Source: an uncultured Spirochaetaceae bacterium (lineage in GTDB: Bacteria; Spirochaetota; Spirochaetia; Sphaerochaetales; Sphaerochaetaceae). From it: DNA of 35,749 bases. The notes below the pieces were generated by a model, which was not told the origin of the DNA, searched no databases, and was given only the letters and a program-made list of their open reading frames with translations. The first letter of the stretch is position 1. Every line of letters begins with the position of its first letter. Shown in pieces: positions 7,704 to 16,282 of this stretch. The stretch lies in NCBI GenBank assembly GCA_944389505.1, contig CALXMP010000014.1:1-35749 (forward strand), in the 5' to 3' direction. A program made the position numbers and the translations under genes.

Positions 7704-9353
7704 ATGGCCGATATTGATTATTTTGAGCTTTCCCGATCCACATTGGAAGAGCTTGCAGGGCAGGGGGATACCGATGCGATGATTGCGCTTGGGCTTGGCT
7801 TGTATTTTGGGTCTTTTGGGGAAACGGATGCGGGTTCCGCCTTTGACTGGTTTTCCGAAGCATATAGGAAGGGTGAGGCGAAGGCAGCTCCATTCCTTGC
7901 CGAGATGATCTATTTCAGGCAAGTCAGCATCTCCGGCTTTGATTCCGATGAAGATTATTGCCGTAGAGCATATGAACTTTACAAGGAAGGTGAGGAGAGA
8001 GGAATGGTCGCTGCAATCAGGGGCATATGCAAGATGATGCTTCGCGGCGATTATCTTGAGGAAGATGTTGATGGCGCTTATGAAAGGCTTAAAGAATTAG
8101 AGGACAAGGATGAGGAATGTGCTCATCTTGTCAGTTTGCTTGAAGATGGGACGCTTACTGATGATGACATCGTCCCATGCAATGAGTTCGGGGACGATGT
8201 TGAAGAAGAAAGCGAAGAGGCTGATGGGGATGAAGACATAATCCGACGCTGGCTGGAAAGGGATACCCCTGAAAGTGACGGTTTCAGCCTTTCTGTGGAC
8301 ATTGATGAGATCATCGACCATCTGGATGATTACATCAAGGATGATATCGATGAAGGCATTTTCCGGTTCAATGAGTATTTTTCAGGGGAGAGCGTGAAGG
8401 ATCTTCTCATGGATGTGATCAACAGCGGTGATGAGGCTGTGGAGGAGCTTGTTGCACTGGCGAGATGCTATCGGTTGATGTCGGGGGCTGATGCGGATGA
8501 CTTTGCCCGCGCTGCATACTGGGCCCATAAGGCCGCCGTTCTGGCAAGGAAGGGCTGGAACGATAACTCGCTGGAAGATGGCCTTGACCTCATGACGTTG
8601 GCTTACGGAGAACTTGGAAACGTCTTCTTCTCTTATCCTGGGCATAAGGATGACCGCTTTCCTGATGTTGAGGCTGCGGCGAGGTATTACAGGAGGGCTG
8701 CGGAATGCGATGCGATAGTCTTCAATTACGATTTCAATATAAACGCAGGCAGGGCATATGCGGCACTTGGCCGCTATGAAGAGATGAAGGAGATGTTCAG
8801 CTCGGAGTTGGGGATCGCTGAAATCGGGGATGCCTGGTGCGGCCAGATGCATTATGTCGTAGGAGACATAAGCACTGCTATGAAATACTGGAAGGCATCG
8901 TTGGGTGGGTATTGGGGATGGGGAGAGTATTTCCTTGGAAGATACCAGTATTCTCATGGGGACAGCTATTCTGCTGTGAAGAACTGGGAAAAGGGAGCAG
9001 AGAAGGGCAACGTTGAATGCCTTGCCGAGCTTGCCGCCATGAGCTTCGGGAAGAGAAAAGATATGCAGAAGAACTGGGATATACTCATGAGCCTCTATAA
9101 CGAAGGGGAATGCTTCGGAGTGTTCAAATATATCTATCGATATTGCACTGACCCCGATTACAGCTTCGATATGGATGAGATACAGCGGAATATGCTGGCT
9201 GGAGAGGCCCTTGCCAAGGGAATGAGGATGTTTTGTCCTTACTGTGCATCACTCTATCTCGATCAGTTCAAGGATGATGGCAGTGCGGATATCGGAGCTG
9301 ACAAGGCGATGAAGGCATGGGGTTTCGATTATAATTTCCTTGACTTCTCGTAG
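7704..9353 (+). CDS. Sel1/TPR-like repeat protein (acidic, 549 aa)
   Basis: A cytoplasmic-looking, strongly acidic protein without signal peptide or membrane segment. It is built of alpha-helical hairpins of the Sel1/TPR type: DAMIALGLGLYFG followed by FDWFSEAYRKGEAKAAPFLA near residues 24-70, a similar unit AYELYKEGEERGMVAAIRGI, and later VKNWEKGAEKGNVECLAELA near 430. An acidic low-complexity stretch (many Asp/Glu, about residues 145-175) divides the N-terminal repeats from the rest. Sel1 repeats are protein-interaction scaffolds; no enzyme motif is visible. GGGAGG precedes the ATG by nine bases. It heads a plus-strand cluster, and a paralogous Sel1 gene follows after 11 bases. Specific function unknown. 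Confidence 0.75.
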   Translation: MADIDYFELSRSTLEELAGQGDTDAMIALGLGLYFGSFGETDAGSAFDWFSEAYRKGEAKAAPFLAEMIYFRQVSISGFDSDEDYCRRAYELYKEGEERGMVAAIRGICKMMLRGDYLEEDVDGAYERLKELEDKDEECAHLVSLLEDGTLTDDDIVPCNEFGDDVEEESEEADGDEDIIRRWLERDTPESDGFSLSVDIDEIIDHLDDYIKDDIDEGIFRFNEYFSGESVKDLLMDVINSGDEAVEELVALARCYRLMSGADADDFARAAYWAHKAAVLARKGWNDNSLEDGLDLMTLAYGELGNVFFSYPGHKDDRFPDVEAAARYYRRAAECDAIVFNYDFNINAGRAYAALGRYEEMKEMFSSELGIAEIGDAWCGQMHYVVGDISTAMKYWKASLGGYWGWGEYFLGRYQYSHGDSYSAVKNWEKGAEKGNVECLAELAAMSFGKRKDMQKNWDILMSLYNEGECFGVFKYIYRYCTDPDYSFDMDEIQRNMLAGEALAKGMRMFCPYCASLYLDQFKDDGSADIGADKAMKAWGFDYNFLDFS

Positions 9354-9364
9354 GGCATACAGCT

Positions 9365-10783
9365 GTGTCAGATGAATGTCTTGTAAGCATATTCATTGAA
9401 TTCAATGATAGGGGTGTTATCTCAGATAGGCTTGAGAAGGCAATCCCTATCGACGCCCAGTCAATAGTGGAAGGTGAGTATTTTCCGTTTTGGGAATTCG
9501 ATAGGAGAGCCCCAGTTGTTGAATATTATGATGGAGAGACGCTTGAACTATCATATGAAGGGAAGAAGCATGCCTGCAGGGTAGGATGGGAGCCTGCTGG
9601 AATCAAGCGTTTTCTCGTTCATAACGGATATGTCCAGGAATCTGCAAGGATCGAGATTGGGTTGGTGTCCATTGCTTATCACATTCCTTTTGATTACGCA
9701 AAGGCGTTCCGTCATGGTTCATTCAATGCGCTTATCCAGAACTTCCTCAGTAGGCAGAAGGCTGCAGTTCCTTCGTTTGCAATCAGGTATTACCTATGGT
9801 CGGTAGAAGCCGGAGAGAATTTTTTCTTCCTCTCTGATGATACGATCGAAAAGCTCAGGACCTCCGCGGAAGAGGGCAATGCATATGCTCTCTATGCGCT
9901 TGGACGCTACCATTATTATATCCGTCCTGATTCCAGATCCGTCAGCATTGCCTTGTCTGCATTCATCAAGGCTTATGATAAAGGTATTTCGGACGCATTG
10001 GCCGCCGCTGCGCTCATGTACCGGTTCGGTGATACCGGGATAGCTGACAGGGAAAAAGCTGATGATCTTCTTATGAAAGCCATCGAAGAGGGCAGCTGCT
10101 TTGCCAGACATATCCACCTGCGGGATATGATCTTAGGTTCATACGGAGTAGCAGAAGATCCTGAAAGCGCCAAGAGGATGCTGGATTGCATGATAATGGA
10201 GGATGGGGAAGATCCTTTTCTCTATCAGCTAAGGGGCTGGGCCTGCCAGGCACTCTCATCCATCTGTGATGCAAAGGCTGATTATGCAAAAGCCGCCGAG
10301 CTTGGCTCCATCTCATTCTGGCTTGATAGGGCAGTTGCCTTTTCTGTCGATGAAGACGGAGACATCATAGATCGTAGGGTTTATCTGGAAGCCTTGGATG
10401 ATGGGGTGGCCAATAGGTCCTCACAGTGCCTTTTCCTGAAAGCCTTGGAATCTGTTGAGGATTATGACTCCGTTTCCCAATATGAGCAGTATACAAGACG
10501 CGTTTTCCTGATTCCGGAACTTGAGAGGGCAGCCGGCATGGGATCCATTTCTGCAGCGGAGATGCTAGGGGATATATATTCCAATGGCTTGTATGGAATA
10601 GCTGAGGATGATCAGAGAGCATATGAATGGTATCTGAAAGCATCGCATCTTTACAGCAGCTCTGCATATGAGAAGCTTTTCTCTATGGTAAAGGATGGCT
10701 ATCCTTGCGCTCCTTGGTGCAAGGCTTGGTTCTTCACGATTGGCAAGGGAGGTTGTCATAGCTTATTCCAAAGGCCGGCTTGA
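9365..10783 (+). CDS. Second Sel1/TPR-like repeat protein (472 aa; possible 3' frameshift)
   Basis: The N-terminal ~110 residues form an unrecognised beta-rich domain (SIFIEFNDRGVISDR... through WEPAGIKRF). Sel1-type units follow: EEGNAYALYALGRYHYY near 175-190, FIKAYDKGISDALAAAALMYRFG, KADDLLMKAIEEG, YAKAAELGSISFW, and a classical unit AAGMGSISAAEMLGDIYSNG...YEWYLKA near the end. GTG at 9365 is the most upstream start, 11 bases after the previous gene, with TAGGG upstream. The last residues of this frame look unlike a Sel1 protein. A +1 frame from about 10690 to a TGA at 10862 encodes a convincing continuation (AYSKGRLECYRKEIEQYYVP, then an acidic tail), so the intact gene may extend to 10862. 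Function unknown. Confidence 0.72.
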   Translation: MSDECLVSIFIEFNDRGVISDRLEKAIPIDAQSIVEGEYFPFWEFDRRAPVVEYYDGETLELSYEGKKHACRVGWEPAGIKRFLVHNGYVQESARIEIGLVSIAYHIPFDYAKAFRHGSFNALIQNFLSRQKAAVPSFAIRYYLWSVEAGENFFFLSDDTIEKLRTSAEEGNAYALYALGRYHYYIRPDSRSVSIALSAFIKAYDKGISDALAAAALMYRFGDTGIADREKADDLLMKAIEEGSCFARHIHLRDMILGSYGVAEDPESAKRMLDCMIMEDGEDPFLYQLRGWACQALSSICDAKADYAKAAELGSISFWLDRAVAFSVDEDGDIIDRRVYLEALDDGVANRSSQCLFLKALESVEDYDSVSQYEQYTRRVFLIPELERAAGMGSISAAEMLGDIYSNGLYGIAEDDQRAYEWYLKASHLYSSSAYEKLFSMVKDGYPCAPWCKAWFFTIGKGGCHSLFQRPA

Positions 10784-10949
10784 ATGCTATCGAAAGGAGA
10801 TAGAACAGTATTATGTTCCTGTCTTTGACGAAGATGATGGCAGATATGATGCTTATCTCTGAGCCGTTTGATACATTGCGGCAATCTTTTTCGCGCGGGG
10901 ATAACCTAGGGCTGCCTTGATGCGGCATGGTGAGCAGTCTCCGCTGTTT

Positions 10950-10978
10950 TTGCTTATCTTGATCTCATGAGATAAAAA
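10950..10978 (+). promoter_or_regulatory. Candidate internal promoter with palindrome in the spacer
   Basis: TTGCTT (10950-10955), 17 bases, then TAAAAA (10973-10978) resembles a sigma-70 promoter 48 bases before the ATG of the 674-residue gene. The spacer and the first -10 base contain the perfect 12-bp palindrome ATCTCATGAGAT (10962-10973), a natural place for a repressor. Supported only by sequence; it would give the downstream two genes their own promoter. Confidence 0.4.
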
Positions 10979-11025
10979 TAGGTGCTGCTGGGAATAATGC
11001 CTTAGAATGGTAATGAGGTGGGCAT

Positions 11026-13050
11026 ATGTTCTATGACTATGAGATCAGGGCTATAAACGAAAGCCTGGCATTGTATGAGGAAGAAGCCGGGGATCCCGGG
11101 GTCAATTTCATCAGATTCATATCAACGACGCAGAGGCATAAATGCTCTGTTGTCGGGCAATACCAGAGGCCGGATAAGGATTGCATCCTCTCAATTGATT
11201 CATGGTCAGATGCTGAAGATGACGGGGAGGCGTATGATATCGCGGTGGATATCCCTGATATCCCGGAAGGGGAATTCTATCATGGTATCGCTCCTACCTT
11301 CACCGCAGAGAATATAAAGGCGATGATCCAAAGAGGAACATTCAGGAACATCCGCACGCTCATTTCCTTCCTCAGCAGGTATAGATCCCATTACAACTGG
11401 GTATTCCCCTGTCCGGCAGAGCCATCTGGCTATCCATGGATGGAGGAGTATTTCATCTATACCGTCATCCGGATGGCTAGTCATTTCGGATTCGTGTTCA
11501 GAATAGCGGACAGCGATACCTTGGAGATCCTCAAGGCCATAACCGGATCCGCTGCTGATATCTTCGTCCATTCTGTGACATTCTCGATCATCGCCAAGGA
11601 GAATGGCCGGATGGAGTTCAGCCTGATAGGCGGGCCGTCGGATGCAATCGTTGAGATGCTTTCCTATTTATATATCTCTTCTGATATGGTGATCTCCTCG
11701 AAGAAGAAGGAGGGGATGATCCCCTTCGCTCTCTTCTACGATAATACGGTGAATGAATTCATCAAGGTCCGCATGCTGGGCCGCGCTGGCTATTATTCCG
11801 GCGTGATATCCAGGCTGATGAGAATAGATGTACCGTCCTCCTCCGAAGATGGGAACAACAGCATAAGGGTAATGAAGCTGAAGGTCGGCCGGACAACGTT
11901 CGCGACGCTTGATGCCTTCGATAATGGCAGTGATATCTCGCATCCGCTTCTCAGGCATCGCCTTCACGGCCATGGTTCTTCAATAGCTGACGCGGTCCGC
12001 TCTGTAAGGCGGGCAGAATACAAGAGGATGGACTTGGTCATGTCATATGACAACAATCCCATAGGCAGGCAATCCCATGCCAGGACGCTGGTAGGCCTTA
12101 TCAACGGATATCTCCAGCAATCGATCAATTCGAACACCATTGCCGTAAGCGCGAATCTTGTCTCCCGTGATGGCTGCCTCATCGCGGCTGTACGTGATGG
12201 CAGCTCGATTGACAGCAATACCGGCTACTGCTCAGCCAACGGGCAGACCGAGTTCAGGGACAATTTCGTTACATTCTATCGCAACAGCGTGTATGAAGAC
12301 CTTCCTTCTCTGGTGGTCCCTGCTGAGAATGAAGAGGATTTTGTCCGTCTCGACTATACCAGCGAAATAGAAAGGGAGACCATAGCGGAGCTGAATTCCT
12401 CGCATTTCTCAGCAAACTGGATCTACTATGGGATCTCGGTTCTCGGGATCAGGAATAGGATCGGAAATGATGCGGCAGGAAGCATGAGGCTGCATTTCAA
12501 CATACTGCTTAAGAATATCCTCTCGGATGATTTCATCGATATCTGCGAGTTCAGGAATGACGCTACCGAGAGCTTCGAGAACAGCCGGCTCATAGGCCTT
12601 AAGCCCGTGAAGGCATCTGTCATCGTCGAGACTGCAATCGGATGGATACTTGACCATGGCGATCTTCTCACGAATCTTCTGCTGATAGTGTATCTGGTAT
12701 ACACCCGATTCGCGGAAGGCCATGTGCCTGACCTTACGGATTATGCCATGACCGTCCTGTTCACGGCCCTTGAAATGTTTTATTTCGGCAGCCTTTATGC
12801 TAGATATATGAAACGCAGGAGAGATACACGCGCCAGGGTGCTCTTCGTGCGCGGCATGGCGCTTAAGCGAAGGGATAAATCCGCCATGGATGTTGATTCG
12901 CGCCGCGTGATCCTTGTTTCCGAGCTTCATGGCAGCCTATGGAGCATGAGCCGCAGAATGAGGAATGCGGGGAAGTATGGAGCTTATCCGAATGCAATCC
13001 TCCAGCTTATGTATCTTCTTGACATACTTGGCGATACCATAGATAGGTAA
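11026..13050 (+). CDS. Unknown 674-residue protein with C-terminal membrane segments, possible Nudix-like core
   Basis: I do not recognise this family. The N-terminal half (1-320) is mixed alpha/beta with no known motif. A central segment from about 345 reads like a divergent Nudix fold: strand TIAVSANLVSRDGCLIAAVR, then YCSANGQTEF, then the helix EIERETIAELN, which retains R-E-x-x-x-E of the Nudix box but lacks the usual glycine spacing, so catalysis is doubtful. Two hydrophobic segments follow near 550-570 (LLTNLLLIVYLVYTRF) and 580-600 (MTVLFTALEMFYFGSLY), then a basic tail rich in Arg/Lys. A GAGGTGG ribosome binding site precedes the ATG. It sits after the two Sel1 genes and 11 bases before the DUF1963 gene. 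A membrane-anchored sensor or effector is conceivable, but this is inference. Confidence 0.6.
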   Translation: MFYDYEIRAINESLALYEEEAGDPGVNFIRFISTTQRHKCSVVGQYQRPDKDCILSIDSWSDAEDDGEAYDIAVDIPDIPEGEFYHGIAPTFTAENIKAMIQRGTFRNIRTLISFLSRYRSHYNWVFPCPAEPSGYPWMEEYFIYTVIRMASHFGFVFRIADSDTLEILKAITGSAADIFVHSVTFSIIAKENGRMEFSLIGGPSDAIVEMLSYLYISSDMVISSKKKEGMIPFALFYDNTVNEFIKVRMLGRAGYYSGVISRLMRIDVPSSSEDGNNSIRVMKLKVGRTTFATLDAFDNGSDISHPLLRHRLHGHGSSIADAVRSVRRAEYKRMDLVMSYDNNPIGRQSHARTLVGLINGYLQQSINSNTIAVSANLVSRDGCLIAAVRDGSSIDSNTGYCSANGQTEFRDNFVTFYRNSVYEDLPSLVVPAENEEDFVRLDYTSEIERETIAELNSSHFSANWIYYGISVLGIRNRIGNDAAGSMRLHFNILLKNILSDDFIDICEFRNDATESFENSRLIGLKPVKASVIVETAIGWILDHGDLLTNLLLIVYLVYTRFAEGHVPDLTDYAMTVLFTALEMFYFGSLYARYMKRRRDTRARVLFVRGMALKRRDKSAMDVDSRRVILVSELHGSLWSMSRRMRNAGKYGAYPNAILQLMYLLDILGDTIDR

Positions 13051-13061
13051 CGGAGGAGGCG

Positions 13062-13838
13062 ATGTCCTTGCAGAGGAACAGCATAAATCTTGATATTTCC
13101 GGTAAGGAGCCGTATAGAAAGGGAGGCAGCCGGTTCGGAGGCCGCCCTGATATTCCAGAAGGCTTTGAATGGCCCCGGTTCTGCCCGGGAGAGGGGCGCT
13201 CAGCAGTCCCCCTTTCATTCATTGCCCAGTTTGATTGCGGCGCTCTGCGGCAATATGATGATGACAATATGCTCCCGAATCATGGCGTGCTCTCGTTCTT
13301 CTATGAGACTGATTCGATGAGATGGGGGTATTCCCCATCCGATGCAGGATGCGCAAAAGTCTTCTGGTTTGAAGACGTTTCAGCCCTGTCTGAGGCGAGT
13401 TTCCCAGATGATCTACCTTCTGAAAGACGGTATCCCATGCTCCATATCGGCATGCAGAGGCTTCCGTCTTTCCCTGATCCTGAGGATTGCTATGAATTTG
13501 GCCTGGCACAGGAAGGCAATCCTTATTCTGAGCAGAATACAGGATCAAAGCTTCTTGGCTGGCCTGACATAATACAGGGTAGCATGGCTCTTGAATGCGA
13601 GCTTATAGCAAGGGGTTTCTTCCTCGGCCATGGGTGGGATGATATCACAGAAGAGGAGATTGCGGAGGCCCGGGACCATGCGGGTAGATGGCGGCTCCTT
13701 TTCCAGCTTGATATGGTGGAGACCGAGGATTTCTCCCTTATGTTCGGGGATTGCGGCAGGATATATTTCTTCCTGCCTGCAGAGGATCTCCTTGCACGCC
13801 GTTTTGAGAATACCTGGCTCATGCTGCAGTGCTATTGA
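13062..13838 (+). CDS. YwqG/DUF1963 family protein
   Basis: A 258-residue cytosolic protein of the DUF1963 (YwqG) family. Family landmarks are clear: SRFGGRPDIPEGFEWPR near the start, PLSFIAQFD, GVLSFFYE, the KLLGWPDIIQGSM segment, WRLLFQLDM, and the closing MFGDCGRIYFFLPAEDL and FENTWLMLQCY. The biochemical role of the family is unknown; members are often found in bacterial accessory loci. The ATG has GGAGGAGG just upstream and lies 11 bases after the preceding gene, so translation of the two is probably linked. It is the last gene of the plus-strand accessory cluster; no clear terminator follows. Family identification is confident, function is not. Confidence 0.9.
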   Translation: MSLQRNSINLDISGKEPYRKGGSRFGGRPDIPEGFEWPRFCPGEGRSAVPLSFIAQFDCGALRQYDDDNMLPNHGVLSFFYETDSMRWGYSPSDAGCAKVFWFEDVSALSEASFPDDLPSERRYPMLHIGMQRLPSFPDPEDCYEFGLAQEGNPYSEQNTGSKLLGWPDIIQGSMALECELIARGFFLGHGWDDITEEEIAEARDHAGRWRLLFQLDMVETEDFSLMFGDCGRIYFFLPAEDLLARRFENTWLMLQCY

Positions 13839-13977
13839 TCCCAGCAAGAGGCAATTGAATTGAGCAGAATGGAAGACAATCAGAGCACCTGGAAAGGAAA
13901 TCGATAATGAATCCGGCGTGGTCGATTTGGCGCTTTTTGGCTTTCTGAACAGGTTGTATAATAACTAATTCTTTATA

Positions 13978-15057
13978 TTATTTAATCTTAATCGCATCAA
14001 AAGGACACATTTCATGACAGCAGAAGCAGTGGATACACCTATGCTTATCGATATGTATGCGTCCATGGCGGAGTTCCAATGCCTTTGCAGGGCAGACTTC
14101 TGCGCACTTCAGGCATCGCCTGCAGAGAGAGGTATCGAAATGCGGATAGGGCCTTGTATCGTGCTGTATGCCGAAGAAGCCCAGCACATTTGGCATGAAC
14201 AGCGACCTGAGCGTACTCTTCTTTCCTTCTGGGATTCTTATGAAGCTGTCTATGACAACCTCTTCCGGATGGAGAAGGGGATAGCTGCAGTCAGTGATGC
14301 CGGGCTGGATCCTTTCCGCCTCGCTTATGAGTGGAACCGAGCTGTAACCCATTATCGCAGCTTCAGCCTTATCGAGCGCATAGGCATTGGCTGAGCCCAT
14401 CAGCAGCCCTATATGCTTCCTTATTCCGTTTGCAGGCCCAGGGCCTTCCATTCCCTCAACGGCATCGATGAATGCATAGTCTGTATGTGATTCGGCGAAC
14501 ACAGCCATAAGGAACCTTGCAAATGATTCCGGGGTCCTGGCCTTAAGGTGCATGGGGCTTTTATTGAGTCCCGGGATAAGGCCGAACATATTCTTGACCG
14601 CTCCTGTCGCATACATCAGCTGGTGAGTCTTGAATTTCGCTATGGATATGACGATGTCTGCCTCATCGAGGACTGCTGCCATGGGCATGCGGAAACCATC
14701 TCTCTCATGCATTCTGGGGTTATCACGAAAATCGGCAAGCTCGGCACCAAGTTTATCCGCAACGTCGATTATCCCGGACAGCTTCGGCCTGAACGGCCCT
14801 GTCTGCATTCCAGGAGAGTCCCCTATGATGATTCTTGCCGCTCCTTTCTCCTTTATGAGCATTCCAATCTCATATACAACGGCAGGGTGTGTCGTAATCG
14901 CTTTCTCCGGGGGATTGTCGGAGAGTACATTCGGCTTCAGTAGTACTGTCTTTCCCTCTACACATGGGAAATCTGTATTGGCGATTATCTCCTGCAGCGC
15001 TTTTCTTATACTGCTGCTTTCATAGTCCATGCATCGGGTTATCGCGCATCCAGTCAT
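13978..15057 (-). CDS. DUF362 domain protein with two C-terminal 4Fe-4S clusters
   Basis: The N-terminal ~300 residues are a DUF362 domain, recognisable by LLKPNVLS, the ITTHPAVVYE segment, IIIGDSPG and AKFKTHQLMYATGAVKNMFG. The C-terminus is a bacterial 2[4Fe-4S] ferredoxin module: CRRCLKCAEVCP from residue 312 and CIHCFCCHEMCP from 341, giving all eight cluster cysteines. Members are thought to transfer electrons in anaerobes; the partner reaction is unknown. There is no signal peptide or Tat motif, so it is probably cytoplasmic. The ATG overlaps the stop of the upstream methyltransferase gene (ATGA), with GGAGAAG before it, indicating coupled translation. It is the last gene of a five-gene minus-strand operon. 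Confidence 0.92.
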   Translation of the reverse strand: MTGCAITRCMDYESSSIRKALQEIIANTDFPCVEGKTVLLKPNVLSDNPPEKAITTHPAVVYEIGMLIKEKGAARIIIGDSPGMQTGPFRPKLSGIIDVADKLGAELADFRDNPRMHERDGFRMPMAAVLDEADIVISIAKFKTHQLMYATGAVKNMFGLIPGLNKSPMHLKARTPESFARFLMAVFAESHTDYAFIDAVEGMEGPGPANGIRKHIGLLMGSANAYALDKAEAAIMGYSSVPLISEAERIQPGITDCSYPLLHPEEVVIDSFIRIPEGKKSTLRSLFMPNVLGFFGIQHDTRPYPHFDTSLCRRCLKCAEVCPAKALELRHGRIHIDKHRCIHCFCCHEMCPFDAIKIK

Positions 15058-15815
15058 AGCTTCTCCAGAAGAGCCGCATACATCGGACCGCGTCCTCCGC
15101 TCCTGTCAGGAAGGACTATGGCTCCATGCTCCCTTTCCTCTCCGTATTCCAGTGCTATCGGCAGTTCCCTGATCTCTCCGGGATGCTTTTTCATGAGCCT
15201 TGCTATGATATCCTCATCCTCGCCTCTGTTTATCGAGCATGTGGAGTAGAGCATGATGCCACCCGGTCTGAGGGCAAGCAGGGCAGAGGAGATCATCGAG
15301 AACTGCAGCGCCTGAAGCCTTTTGGGCCTCGATGGCGACCACTGGGATAGATGCTCCGGACTGTTCATGACATGGCGCTCCGATGAGCATGGCGCATCAA
15401 GCAGTATTCTGTCATAAGCTTCCTTCTCGTAGACTCCCCATTTCGATGCATCATGGCCTGTTATCGTTATGTTACTTCTCCAGTCCTCAGGGAGGGATGT
15501 CTCGAATGCCTTCCTCATGCGGCCTCTCCTGTCAGGGGATCTGTCATTTGAGACAAGACTTCCGCTTCCTTTCAGGCGCGATGCTATGACGATGCTCTTT
15601 CCTCCCGGGGCGGCACACATATCGAGAACATCAAGCCCTTCTTCAATCGGAAGCAGCATGGCTGTCTCGATGCTTGTCCTGTCCATGAAATAGGGCTCAA
15701 GCAGTCCATCTATGCTTGCCTTGTCCTCTTCCTCAGATAGCATCGCTGCGGCCAGGTTATCCCACCGCTCACCATACTGCTCTCTATAGAATCCATTGAA
15801 ATCGGGTTTATGCAT
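15054..15815 (-). CDS. RsmB/NOP/NSUN-family RNA m5C methyltransferase
   Basis: SAM-dependent cytosine-5 methyltransferase, probably acting on rRNA or tRNA. Seen in the sequence: SAM-binding DMCAAPGGKS, the acidic residue in SNDRSP, motif IV DAPCSSERH and motif VI LYSTCSINRGEDE with the nucleophilic Cys. At 253 residues it consists of little more than the catalytic domain, without the PUA-like or NusB-like extensions of RsmF and RsmB. It thus resembles short NSUN4-like or single-domain bacterial members, and the exact substrate cannot be read from sequence. It overlaps the upstream PAP2-like gene by 8 bases and the downstream DUF362 gene by 4. Confidence 0.92.
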   Translation of the reverse strand: MHKPDFNGFYREQYGERWDNLAAAMLSEEEDKASIDGLLEPYFMDRTSIETAMLLPIEEGLDVLDMCAAPGGKSIVIASRLKGSGSLVSNDRSPDRRGRMRKAFETSLPEDWRSNITITGHDASKWGVYEKEAYDRILLDAPCSSERHVMNSPEHLSQWSPSRPKRLQALQFSMISSALLALRPGGIMLYSTCSINRGEDEDIIARLMKKHPGEIRELPIALEYGEEREHGAIVLPDRSGGRGPMYAALLEKL

Positions 15816-16275
15816 TTGTCATCAGCAATGTTGATGCTGTCCCTACAGCCAGTCCCAGCACAAGGCCTGCGGCTACCTGGAGACCGGAATGTCCTATCAT
15901 CGTCTTAAGATTCTGCGGGGAGAAAGGACCATTCTTGTGTATTTCCGAAAGCAGCTCAGACCACTGGTTGAGGAGCTCTGCCTGCTTTCCTGTCTCGTAG
16001 CGTACATTCGTGGCATCGCTCATCGTTATGAGTGAGAATATTACGGCAAAAGCGAAAAGCGGACTTGATAGCCCTTCCGTCATCGCAATCGATGCCGTCA
16101 TAGCAATGACAGCTGACGTATGCGAGGATGGCATTCCACCGGTTGTCAGAAGCAGATGCCAGTCCCATCCTCTCCTCAGGACAAGGTGGATGATCGGCTT
16201 AAGTATCTGGGCACTCACAAGCCCCGATACGGCAGCCCAGAGGACTATGTTTCCTAAAAGCTCCTGCATGCCCAT
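15808..16275 (-). CDS. Divergent PAP2 (YuiD/DUF212) family membrane protein
   Basis: A 155-residue integral membrane protein of the divergent PAP2 family, related to acid phosphatase/vanadium haloperoxidase folds. It shows the family signature GGMPSSHTSAVIAM, which holds the Ser-His pair of PAP2 motif 2, and the terminal IGHSGLQVAAGLVLGL with a second His. Hydrophobic helices flank both. The ATG at 16275 is chosen because a longer frame from 16326 would run into the HAD gene, because AAGGAT precedes it, and because family members are about 155 residues long. The gene starts 7 bases after the HAD stop. A lipid-phosphate substrate is likely from the family but not demonstrated. Confidence 0.9.
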   Translation of the reverse strand: MGMQELLGNIVLWAAVSGLVSAQILKPIIHLVLRRGWDWHLLLTTGGMPSSHTSAVIAMTASIAMTEGLSSPLFAFAVIFSLITMSDATNVRYETGKQAELLNQWSELLSEIHKNGPFSPQNLKTMIGHSGLQVAAGLVLGLAVGTASTLLMTNA

Positions 16276-16282
16276 TAGCTTA

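Noticed and set aside
10813-10920. Small ORF starting with ATG at 10813 after an AAGGAG-like site
   Set aside because: The ribosome binding site is about 13 bases away and the peptide has no family; the +1 continuation of the Sel1 gene explains the region better.
13839-13977. Terminator or small gene between the convergent DUF1963 and DUF362 genes
   Set aside because: No stable hairpin with T-tail and only a 15-codon frame; nothing supportable.
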